24,657 nt of DNA, taken from assembly GCA_035358315.1 (NCBI GenBank), contig DAOPPB010000012.1, forward strand, positions 1 to 24,657, given 5' to 3'. Origin of the DNA: JAAZNV01 sp035358315. GTDB taxonomy: Bacteria > Patescibacteriota > WWE3 > UBA101185 > UBA10185. The position numbers and the translations under genes are program-made. Below are positions 15,990 through 22,703 of the stretch, one piece after another. The notes below the pieces were generated by a model that was not told the origin of the DNA, did not search any database, and saw only the letters and a list, made by a program, of their open reading frames with translations. The stretch's first letter is position 1. Each line of letters starts with the position of its first letter.

Positions 15990-18086
15990 TTAAAACTGGT
16001 CTGGGAGATTAAAATTATCCCGTGTATATTCGGTAATTAAAACACTGGGGTCACCCACACCCCATTTTACATGAACTACCTTATAGCAATCTACTCCTTC
16101 TCCGCATTGATCTTTTTCTGTCAGTATTCTTTTTATATCATTCATTACATCTAAATTTAGACCTTCAAGGCTGCAAAAAGAAGATCCGGACTTAGGCAAG
16201 TTGTGAATATCTAAATAACTTTCGTGTACAGTATTCTCTATCTGCACAAGATACATAACACCACGCTCATAATCTCTTTTTACTTTATCTTGAATGGCAA
16301 AATGACCGGTAAAAAACAGATAAGTATGATTCGGAGTAAGTTTTATTGTTTCAATACCATCTTCTATGCCGACACCCACTCTACAACCTTCGGTAGATGT
16401 TTCTTTTTCAAATGTCCCTAATTTTCTATAAATCGAGACACTTTCCCCATCGGGAAGAATAAAATCCTTTATTTTCTCAAACATCTTATTTCTATCGGAC
16501 TCTAAAAATCTGGTAAGTTGTTCTAAAGCCTTATAATTTCTGAGCCCCTCGGGTCCAATATAGGAGGAAGTTATCACATAATTTGTACCTGTATCTGTAA
16601 AAAAGGCCCGCATTTCCTCGTCAGATTTGAAAATCTCAAATTGAAAATAAGGAACAGGCATATACATATTTCTATACCCTTTTTCCAGTCTAACCAACTC
16701 AAAGGTAGCTGCGGACATATTTTCCGAATCTACCAATATTGCTACTCCGATAGCTTGCTCTTTTTCATTTGCGTCAGAATAGATGAAATCCAATATTTCA
16801 TCTACAGGATATTTATATGGTTTATATGCGTAAAAAGAAGCTCCACCATAATACCAGGTCTTATATAAAGGACCCGTAAAAATAACTCCGATAGGCTTTA
16901 ATATGGGATTATCTTTTTGTAATCTGGAAAAACTTAGGAAAAAAGAGGCGAAAAACAAATATAATAAAACGAACCAGGAAGCTAAACCCATTTTTGAATC
17001 GTCTTTTCTGGGATTAGAAATGGATATAAGTAAATCAGCCACTAAATAAGCAATAAAGGGGGTTAGCGGAAGCGTGTATCTCAGATTTTTATTTCCTATG
17101 AAAACAAAAAAAAGCCACGGGATTACAATACCAAATAAAAAAAGCATACCGCTTTTGAAATTCTTCTTTAGAAAATGAAAAACAGAAACTATTGAGAGTA
17201 AAAAAGGCAAAAACATTATCTGGTAGGATATTGCATTTCTAGGGTAATAAAGCAAACTTTCCCTCAAACCTCTCGGATCGTCCGACTCACCAACAGAGAA
17301 AACCTTTACCTGAGCTATAAGTTCCTTCCAATTCACGTAATACCAAGGTATCGTGAGGGCCAGAAATATTACAGATCCAACCAGTAAATTTTTTAAAATT
17401 AACTTTAGTTCTTTTTTATCACTTCCTGTATTTTTTCTGACAAGACCATTAAAAAGAGTTGCTATTACGGGAACAATAAGAAATATGAAACCGGTCCATT
17501 TTATGAGTTGAATGAATGAAAAAAAGATAAAAAAAAGGATAGTTTCTTTTGTGTTTTTAAAATTATCCGAAGTAAAAAGGAAATATAGATCCATTAAAAC
17601 CAAAGCCGTAAGGGGAATGTCTAAATGAAAATAATGTGATTGATCTACTACCTGCGGAAACAAAGAGTAAACAGACGCTGTCAGAAAGGAAGTCTTTTCA
17701 TCTTTAGAAAAAAGAAAAATCAGTTTGTAGGTAAAAATTATAGATAGGAGGAAAAAAACTAAGCTTTCCAACAGTAAAAAAACGGATTTATATCCAAAAA
17801 TCAGGGAAATTAAAGCACCGATAATCTGCACAAAAGGAGGATAATAGTTTGATACTTTCAGAACCGAACTTATAGAGGAACCTTCGGCCCCGGAAAACAA
17901 TCTTTTCATTTCATCCGCAATGCGATAACTCAAACCTATATGTCCGGCGCTATCCCATATCTGATAATTTTTATTTAGAAAATGAAAAACCGTAAAAAAG
18001 ACAATATGAAAAACAAGCAGGAATACCATGTAAGTACTCCGTCTATCCTGGAAAATTTTTTTGAGAAAAGATTTTTTAGTTTCCAT
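15990..18086 (-). CDS. GT-C glycosyltransferase, PMT/ArnT-like (GT39/GT83)
   Basis: The 698-aa product (from the ATG at 18086) has a first membrane helix, then an outer loop with WDSAGH (44-49), the position where PMT/ArnT-like enzymes keep their catalytic aspartate. A multi-helix membrane domain follows, with a second conserved-looking block (PQVVDQSHYFHLDIPLT). About the last 270 residues form a soluble outer domain. Such enzymes move a sugar from a lipid-linked donor to a protein or lipid on the outer face of the membrane. A TTG at 18122 would extend it by 12 residues but falls inside the promoter. It is 115 nt upstream of the other large membrane protein, which has a separate promoter, so the two are related by theme rather than clearly one operon. 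Confidence 0.82.
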   Translation of the reverse strand: METKKSFLKKIFQDRRSTYMVFLLVFHIVFFTVFHFLNKNYQIWDSAGHIGLSYRIADEMKRLFSGAEGSSISSVLKVSNYYPPFVQIIGALISLIFGYKSVFLLLESLVFFLLSIIFTYKLIFLFSKDEKTSFLTASVYSLFPQVVDQSHYFHLDIPLTALVLMDLYFLFTSDNFKNTKETILFFIFFSFIQLIKWTGFIFLIVPVIATLFNGLVRKNTGSDKKELKLILKNLLVGSVIFLALTIPWYYVNWKELIAQVKVFSVGESDDPRGLRESLLYYPRNAISYQIMFLPFLLSIVSVFHFLKKNFKSGMLFLFGIVIPWLFFVFIGNKNLRYTLPLTPFIAYLVADLLISISNPRKDDSKMGLASWFVLLYLFFASFFLSFSRLQKDNPILKPIGVIFTGPLYKTWYYGGASFYAYKPYKYPVDEILDFIYSDANEKEQAIGVAILVDSENMSAATFELVRLEKGYRNMYMPVPYFQFEIFKSDEEMRAFFTDTGTNYVITSSYIGPEGLRNYKALEQLTRFLESDRNKMFEKIKDFILPDGESVSIYRKLGTFEKETSTEGCRVGVGIEDGIETIKLTPNHTYLFFTGHFAIQDKVKRDYERGVMYLVQIENTVHESYLDIHNLPKSGSSFCSLEGLNLDVMNDIKRILTEKDQCGEGVDCYKVVHVKWGVGDPSVLITEYTRDNFNLPDQF

Positions 18087-18093
18087 TGAATAA

Positions 18094-18122
18094 ATAATAC
18101 TAATATATTGGTTTTTAGGCAA
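18094..18122 (-). promoter_or_regulatory. Promoter of the PMT-like gene (leaderless)
   Basis: On the minus strand TTGCCT (18122-18117), a 17-bp spacer and TATTAT (18099-18094) place the start on the ATG at 18086, 8 nt past the -10. The -35 abuts the T-run of the preceding terminator. Confidence 0.6.
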
Positions 18123-18173
18123 AAAGAAAGGCCCCTGAAAATTATCAAAAAAATGATAAATTTTGCAGGGGCC
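18120..18173 (-). terminator. Strong intrinsic terminator after the 332-aa membrane protein
   Basis: GGCCCCTG and CAGGGGCC close a long stem that continues through A/T pairs (TTATCA with TGATAA) around an A/T loop. On the minus strand it is followed by TTTCTTTTTG (18129-18120). It lies 17 nt after the stop codon of the gene ending at 18190. Confidence 0.9.
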
Positions 18174-18189
18174 AGACTAACGTGTGCGG

Positions 18190-19188
18190 TTATTTAGCAG
18201 GGTAAGTTTCTACGAGGTTGCCGGTGCCATCAAATAACAGCGCCTTCCGATTTTGTTCTTCGGCTTTTAGCAACATCAAAGCGTCGAGTGGAGTTATTGG
18301 CAATTCTTTAGTGAGCACAACAAAGTGTGCTCTTTGAAACTCTGCGCCAGGCTCTCCACCATAATGAATAGTAGAAGCTGTAATAACACCCGTATCTTGA
18401 CATGGTACATAAGCTACTACCTCATGCTCGTTAGCCACGCCCATGACAGTGTTAGCCTTATCTATGCTTATATAAACCCCGATTTCTCCGTCTTTGCACT
18501 CATATTCCATCATTCTACCTAAAGAGTGAAAGTTTGTAACTTCCTCATCAATGTTACGGTAGAAAGTCCCCAACTGGCCGAAATTAGTATAGACATTTTC
18601 GGGATCTGTGACAGGAACTACTGTTTTTTCAGATTCCACGGAGGAAACTTTCTCAAGAGCAGCTATACGACCTGAAAGGTCAGTGACGCTCTGATCTAAC
18701 GAATCCACTTTCGTGGATAACTGATTAACGCTCCCCTGAATAGGAGAGAGATTAACAACGGGCTGGCGAGGTCGAGATAATACGGCCACCAAGATTATAG
18801 TGATAACTATAATCACCCATGCCCACCAAGGAATAAATTCGGTTTCTTCGGTTTTAGATGTCTTGGTCTCGCTCAACAAGTGAGGTTTGACCTTTTTTTC
18901 CGCGTCATCATTCTTTAGGATATTACGAAGAGTCCGGCGACCCTTCTCAGAGTCAGTCAAACCTTTAGCCTCGAATTCTAGCCCCCGCGCCTTCACCTCA
19001 GACATCAATTCCTTATAATTAAGGGTCGAATAAACCGATCGACCCGACGCCACGGCAGAGTTCTTCGTGGCCTCCTTTTTGGTGGTCTTGGGGGTGGATT
19101 TGACAACCTTCTTCGGTTCTGTGACCTTAGAAGGTCCACCATCAGAAACGATGGTACCCTCAATAACAACATTCTTTTTTTCAACCAT
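18190..19188 (-). CDS. Unknown single-pass membrane protein with coiled coil and N-terminal SAP-like segment
   Basis: I do not recognise a family for this 332-aa product. Residues 1-50 are Lys/Thr/Val-rich and probably disordered. Residues about 54-95 (LNYKELMSEVKARGLEFEAKG...) resemble a SAP/HeH-type helix-extended-loop-helix, which often binds nucleic acid; this is a weak resemblance. A membrane helix lies at about 119-138 (WWAWVIIVITIILVAVL), a coiled coil at about 152-182 (LSTKVDSLDQSVTDLSGRIAALEKV), and a C-terminal globular domain (about 195-332) carries two cysteines (231, 263). The N-terminus is probably cytoplasmic and the C-terminus outside. Translation signals differ from the neighbours: a strong AAAGGAG sits 4 nt before the ATG, after a ~345-nt structured leader. 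It also looks richer in G+C than flanking genes and ends at a strong terminator. Confidence 0.8.
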   Translation of the reverse strand: MVEKKNVVIEGTIVSDGGPSKVTEPKKVVKSTPKTTKKEATKNSAVASGRSVYSTLNYKELMSEVKARGLEFEAKGLTDSEKGRRTLRNILKNDDAEKKVKPHLLSETKTSKTEETEFIPWWAWVIIVITIILVAVLSRPRQPVVNLSPIQGSVNQLSTKVDSLDQSVTDLSGRIAALEKVSSVESEKTVVPVTDPENVYTNFGQLGTFYRNIDEEVTNFHSLGRMMEYECKDGEIGVYISIDKANTVMGVANEHEVVAYVPCQDTGVITASTIHYGGEPGAEFQRAHFVVLTKELPITPLDALMLLKAEEQNRKALLFDGTGNLVETYPAK

Positions 19189-19533
19189 TTTTCTCCTTTA
19201 TATTCACCCTCATCTGCAGAGCAGATGCCCTATGGTTCACCACCAATTCCGCAAAGCGGAATAGGAAACGTTTCGTTTTCTTTGGGTTAAGGGTTTTTTG
19301 GCTTTGGACGTTGGTCCGCATCAAGATCCACTTAAATGTGAATCCCAAAGCGGACCAATCCAAATCCTTTAAGGAGTTTTACCCACACACATTGTCAAAG
19401 TACTCTACTCTATAATTTTATAGAGTTAGTTTTTACTCTCATTTAAAAATAAGAGCAAGAACCATTTATTTACACGGGCGGGAAGAAGAACTAAAAGAAA
19501 AACACAGACTTAGTCTCTCTCCAGCTCTGTAAT
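19189..19533 (-). promoter_or_regulatory. ~345-nt structured 5' leader of the 332-aa membrane protein
   Basis: This stretch has no gene. On the minus strand, in order from the predicted start, it shows a CTCCA/TGGAG hairpin near 19530, AGACTAAGTCT (near 19510), an AT-rich 9-bp hairpin near 19440-19460, and a 20-bp palindrome (19426-19407). A 9-bp stem TTGGTCCGC/GCGGACCAA (19358-19311) with a nested small hairpin follows. Then come 7-bp hairpins with 3-nt loops at 19262-19246 (ATTCCGC/GCGGAAT) and 19227-19211 (CATCTGC/GCAGATG), and the ribosome binding site at 19199-19193. Such a length and number of stems suggest cis-regulation or message stabilisation. No known riboswitch class was recognised. 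Confidence 0.55.
19407..19426. repeat. 20-bp AT-rich palindrome
   Basis: ACTCTATAATTTTATAGAGT has two perfect 9-bp arms around a 2-bp centre. On the plus strand it is followed by TTAGTTTTTACTC, so it could also act as a weak plus-strand terminator. It lies inside the long leader. Confidence 0.5.
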
Positions 19534-19539
19534 GGAGGG

Positions 19540-19568
19540 ATTCTACACTATTTTTTCACTTTTGTCAA
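19540..19568 (-). promoter_or_regulatory. Promoter of the 332-aa membrane protein
   Basis: On the minus strand TTGACA (19568-19563), a 17-bp spacer and TAGAAT (19545-19540) match consensus at 11 of 12 positions. The predicted start is near 19533. The promoter lies just after the stop of the small RHH gene. Confidence 0.75.
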
Positions 19569-19600
19569 TGCTATAGGTTTAATATTACCGCTTACTACGA

Positions 19601-19744
19601 TTATTTATTCAAAAACTCCCTCAGAGCTTCCTCGATTACTTCTCCGAGCGTGGAGTCATTTTGCACAGCATAAACCTGCGCAAATTTTTTGAGGGTTTTT
19701 TCTATCATTATCGTGGTTTTTACCTTTTCTTTAGATTTTTTCAT
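19601..19744 (-). CDS. Small ribbon-helix-helix (CopG/Arc-like) DNA-binding protein, 47 aa
   Basis: The translation begins MKKSKEKVKTTIMIEKTLKK and ends TLGEVIEEALREFLNK. This is the ribbon-helix-helix pattern: a short beta-strand with alternating residues (VKTTIMI), helix A (EKTLKKFAQVYAV) and helix B (TLGEVIEEALREFL). RHH proteins dimerise through the strand and bind palindromic operators, usually repressing their own promoter. Its own promoter has an 18-bp perfect palindrome in the spacer, an ideal operator. No toxin-like partner gene follows; the next gene is the 332-aa membrane protein under a separate promoter. A GTGGAAAA about 6 nt before the ATG is the nearest thing to a ribosome binding site. 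Confidence 0.8.
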   Translation of the reverse strand: MKKSKEKVKTTIMIEKTLKKFAQVYAVQNDSTLGEVIEEALREFLNK

Positions 19745-19749
19745 AATTG

Positions 19750-19777
19750 TTTTCCACAATTTAAAAACTTATCCACA
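19750..19777 (+). other. Two DnaA-box-like 9-mers in the RHH leader
   Basis: TTATCCACA at 19769-19777 is a perfect DnaA box, and TTTTCCACA at 19750-19758 differs by one base, in the same orientation, 19 bp apart. They lie between the predicted RHH transcript start and its ATG. They might bind DnaA, or be chance in AT-rich DNA. Confidence 0.4.
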
Positions 19778-19812
19778 AGAGATTTTCATCTTATAGGATT
19801 TAGGTTTTTAAC

Positions 19813-19841
19813 AGTATACCATATATACGTATATATGTAAA
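19813..19841 (-). promoter_or_regulatory. Promoter and palindromic operator of the RHH gene
   Basis: On the minus strand TTTACA (19841-19836), a 17-bp spacer and TATACT (19818-19813), each 5 of 6 to consensus. The perfect 18-bp palindrome CATATATACGTATATATG (19820-19837) covers nearly the whole spacer and two bases of the -35, so a protein bound there would exclude RNA polymerase. A second inverted repeat, CCAAC (19852-19856) and GTTGG (19864-19868), lies just upstream. Confidence 0.75.
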
Positions 19842-19883
19842 CACATAATAACCAACAATGTACGTTGGAATGGGTTTATTTTT

Positions 19884-19913
19884 TTGCTAAGTTATCAATA
19901 TCGCCAGTATAAT
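19884..19913 (+). promoter_or_regulatory. Divergent plus-strand promoter of a candidate small RNA
   Basis: TTGCTA (19884-19889), an 18-bp spacer and a perfect TATAAT (19908-19913) predict a start near 19920. A second TATAAA at 19951-19956 is a less likely alternative. Confidence 0.45.
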
Positions 19914-19919
19914 TTCTCA

Positions 19920-20090
19920 ACCTTCATCGCTTGTTAAAGTTTTCTATTAGTATAAAGTATTTTTTAAGCAAGCTCTCATGCTTCGCCTGCTCGGGGGCAT
20001 GACATCATTCTACCTTTTGGTGGAATCACGCTTCTAAAAACATTCTACGCTCAGCGCTTCATATGTCGCTCTTTGTGGAATGTTTTTTTT
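19920..20090 (+). ncRNA. Candidate small RNA with duplicated hairpin arms
   Basis: The predicted ~170-nt transcript contains a stem near 19977-20002 (TCATGC/GCATGA), an 8-bp hairpin at 20007-20026 (ATTCTACC, T4 loop, GGTGGAAT) and a larger terminal hairpin (ACATTCTAC/GTGGAATGT, 20040-20083) ending in T8. The arms of the last two hairpins are near-copies, so they can also pair crosswise. No protein longer than 19 codons (ATG at 19978) is encoded. The family is unknown and expression is only inferred. Confidence 0.4.
20040..20090. terminator. Bidirectional intrinsic terminator
   Basis: ACATTCTAC (20040-20048) pairs with GTGGAATGT (20075-20083), with an inner AGCG/CGCT stem. On the plus strand it runs into TTTTTTT (to 20090). 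On the minus strand the mirror hairpin ends in TTTTT, 34 nt after the stop of the PIN/TRAM gene. Confidence 0.8.
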
Positions 20091-20123
20091 GTTCTGAAAT
20101 TACAAAACCTTTAATGTTTGGGA

Positions 20124-21194
20124 TTATTTATCAAGAGTACTCTCTGTTTCAGTACCATTCTCTCCGATAGATATATTTTCGGAAGCATCTTTAGATTCTC
20201 TTTCGCTCCTTTTTGCAATTTCTCCAAAAACGATTTTTCCCGCCGAAGATTGGATATTCTTAACTACAACAACTTCCGCATCCTGACCCAATTTTTGAAA
20301 TCCGCCTTCAACAATAACCATCGTTCCGTCATTTAAATACCCGACTCCCTGATCTTTTTCTTTTCCTTCCTGAACTACTTTCACAGAAATTCTTTCACCC
20401 GGAATTAGAACACTCTTCAAGGCATTGGCAAGATCATTAATGTTTAAAACCGTTATTCCGGATACTTTGGCCACCTTATTGAGATTAAAATCCAAAGTCA
20501 TTAGTTTTATTTTCTTCTCTTTTGCATACTCCACAAGAGAACCGTCAACATCTTTGTCTTTAATCTTTATATCGGGAACAACAACACAGGTTCTTTTCTT
20601 TAACTCCTTTATAACATCAAGACCCATTCTCCCCCGCTCTCTTTTCACTTTATTTTTACTATCAGAAAGTTTCTGAAGTTCATTTATTACATTTTGCAGT
20701 ACTATGAAAGACCTATCTAAAAAACCCGTTTTTACAATATCCAGAATTCTACCGTCTATTAAGACTGATGTATCCAAAAGGATCGCGTTTTCCATCTCCT
20801 GCTTTTCTTTTATACTTTTTTCATCCGCTTTTAGACGCTGTTTTTCCCGACGCGCCTGCTGAATTCTTTTTGACTGCTGATCCCAAAAATCGGACACAAT
20901 TTTTGAAACTGCCGATACAATGAGAGATTCGATCCAGTATTTCAGATACATTAAAATCAATGGAAAGACGAAGAATCCAAATGCACCCACGGCAAACGCC
21001 ATCAAAACCTCAGCAATTATATGATAGCCAAAAAACGGTAATTCCTTGAAGAATAAATTTCTTGAAATTAAAAACCCCAGTCCAACGAAAACCACCGCAT
21101 AAATAATCCTCGCCGTAAGTTTAGTTTCCTTTAGAGAAGGTCTTTTTATTTCGGGCTTTTGTTTTTCTTTACTTTCTTTATTTTTTTCCGCCAC
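20124..21194 (-). CDS. Membrane-anchored PIN/TRAM domain protein (YacL-like)
   Basis: The 356-aa product has a basic N-terminus, two or three membrane helices (about 28-95), a charged helical linker, a PIN nuclease-fold domain (about 136-255) and a TRAM domain (about 263-326). Acidic residues in the expected PIN positions are visible: Asp141 (LLDTSVLIDGR), Glu172 (VINELQKL), Asp217 (DVDGSL) and Asp235 (TLDFNLNKVA). TRAM domains bind RNA, so this is a plausible membrane-bound ribonuclease, but YacL-type proteins have no settled activity. The start is a GTG at 21194; a TAAAAT -10 lies 8 nt upstream, fitting a leaderless message. A strong terminator follows. Confidence 0.9.
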   Translation of the reverse strand: MAEKNKESKEKQKPEIKRPSLKETKLTARIIYAVVFVGLGFLISRNLFFKELPFFGYHIIAEVLMAFAVGAFGFFVFPLILMYLKYWIESLIVSAVSKIVSDFWDQQSKRIQQARREKQRLKADEKSIKEKQEMENAILLDTSVLIDGRILDIVKTGFLDRSFIVLQNVINELQKLSDSKNKVKRERGRMGLDVIKELKKRTCVVVPDIKIKDKDVDGSLVEYAKEKKIKLMTLDFNLNKVAKVSGITVLNINDLANALKSVLIPGERISVKVVQEGKEKDQGVGYLNDGTMVIVEGGFQKLGQDAEVVVVKNIQSSAGKIVFGEIAKRSERESKDASENISIGENGTETESTLDK

Positions 21195-21201
21195 TTATTC
21201 A

Positions 21202-21207
21202 ATTTTA
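21202..21207 (-). promoter_or_regulatory. Possible -10 of the PIN/TRAM gene (leaderless)
   Basis: TAAAAT on the minus strand lies 8 nt from the GTG start. No convincing -35 was found at 17-18 bp. Confidence 0.35.
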
Positions 21208-21303
21208 GGTTAAAAAGATAGAAAATACTACTCAAGAAAAAAACGACCAACAAATAGAAACAAATAGATCGAGACTTACCTATAAACTACTGGAAATTTA
21301 AAG

Positions 21304-21315
21304 TTACTGCAGTAA
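21304..21315. repeat. 12-bp palindrome and stop-codon hairpin after radA
   Basis: TTACTGCAGTAA is a perfect palindrome. Just beyond it an 8-bp stem ATCTCTGA/TCAGAGAT overlaps the radA stop codon. Neither is followed by a proper T-run, so termination here is doubtful. Confidence 0.3.
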
Positions 21316-21337
21316 GATTCGGATCTCTGACTAAATT

Positions 21338-22654
21338 CTAAATCAGAGATTTCTTAATTGCTTCGGAAACATTTTTTACATTATCGGAACTTATTACTCT
21401 TTCGTACCCTAACTTTTTTGCTTCATCCGCTCTCTTCTGTTGATAAGAAACCCGTCTTATTTCTCCGCTCAAACCGCACTCCCCAAAAACTGCAACATCT
21501 TCTCTAACAGGTTTGTTAGTTAAAGAAGAGGCAATTGCCAGACAAACAGCCAGATCAGCCGCATATTCGTTAACTCTAAACCCACCTGCCACGTTTACAT
21601 AAACATCGTAATTGCCCAGATTAAAACCGGCTCTTTTTTCCAAAACCGCTATCAAAACTTGAAGTCTCGTATTGCTGAATCCACTTGAAGTTCTTCTAGG
21701 GTATCCGAAAGATGTTGGTACCGTCAAAGCCTGAATTTCAAAAAGCAAAGGTCGTTGCCCTTCCATTACCACTGTAACGCACGATCCGGGAGATTTTGAA
21801 AGGCGCTGTTCCAGAAAAAGCTCGGATGGATTTTTTACCTCTTTCATACCATTCTCCCCCATTTCAAAAATCCCAACTTCGGAAACGGCTCCGAAACGAT
21901 TCTTACTGGTTCTTAATATTCTGAATAAATGCTGGGAATCTCCCTCTAAGTACAAAATGGTATCAACGATATGCTCAAGGACTTTCGGTCCGGCAACAAC
22001 ACCTTCCTTTGTCACGTGTCCGACCAGAACAACTGGAACATTGCTCTTTTTGGCAGCATTTGTCAGTATTTGTGAACAACCTCTAACTTGGACCAAAGAA
22101 CCGGGAGATCCTAATAAATCCTCAGAAAAAAGGGTTTGAATAGAATCGATAATTACCAACCCTATCTCTTTGTCGTTTTCAACAGTATTCAATATCACAT
22201 CAACGTTGGTTTCAGGCAAAACCAAAAGATTCTTCGCATCGTAATCCATTCGAGATGCCCTTATCCTTAACTGATCAACACTCTCCTCACCACAAACATA
22301 AAGTATTTTTAATTCTTTTAGATTTTTGGCTATCTCAGTTAAAATAGTGCTTTTTCCTATACCCGGCTCTCCGGCAAGTAAAATTACCTGTCCCGGGACA
22401 AAACCCCCACCTAAAACCCTGTCAAATTCTCCTATTCCGGACGATATTCTTTTCGGGGGAATTTGAGAAACTGCCGAGAGGTAGATGGGTTTACTATATG
22501 ATTTTTGAGAAGAGCTCTCGGATTTCGCTTCTTTTAAACTAACTACATCTTCAACAAATGAATTCCACTCACTACAATTCGGACACTGCCCTACCCATTG
22601 GTAAGATGTATAACCGCAATTTTTGCACGTATAAACGGTCTTAAATTTTGGCAT
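21338..22654 (-). CDS. radA: DNA repair protein RadA (Sms)
   Basis: The 438-aa product has all parts of RadA: a C4 zinc finger (Cys10, 13, 24, 27), a RecA-like ATPase with Walker A GEPGIGKS (95-102), the family-specific KNRFG motif (251-255), and a C-terminal Lon-protease-like domain (about 300-438) with no sign of truncation. RadA is a hexameric helicase that extends recombination intermediates during transformation and repair, matching the presence of dprA and comM elsewhere in the window. It starts 49 nt after the S1 gene on the same strand and is probably co-transcribed with it. Confidence 0.96.
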   Translation of the reverse strand: MPKFKTVYTCKNCGYTSYQWVGQCPNCSEWNSFVEDVVSLKEAKSESSSQKSYSKPIYLSAVSQIPPKRISSGIGEFDRVLGGGFVPGQVILLAGEPGIGKSTILTEIAKNLKELKILYVCGEESVDQLRIRASRMDYDAKNLLVLPETNVDVILNTVENDKEIGLVIIDSIQTLFSEDLLGSPGSLVQVRGCSQILTNAAKKSNVPVVLVGHVTKEGVVAGPKVLEHIVDTILYLEGDSQHLFRILRTSKNRFGAVSEVGIFEMGENGMKEVKNPSELFLEQRLSKSPGSCVTVVMEGQRPLLFEIQALTVPTSFGYPRRTSSGFSNTRLQVLIAVLEKRAGFNLGNYDVYVNVAGGFRVNEYAADLAVCLAIASSLTNKPVREDVAVFGECGLSGEIRRVSYQQKRADEAKKLGYERVISSDNVKNVSEAIKKSLI

Positions 22655-22703
22655 AAATATACGCTACCAGACAAAAGATAAAGTGACAGTTAAATGACCA
22701 TTT

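Noticed and set aside
19745..19870. Chromosomal origin, suggested by DnaA boxes and AT-rich DNA
   Set aside because: Only two boxes, no dnaA, dnaN or other origin-linked gene in the window, and no change of gene direction at this point.
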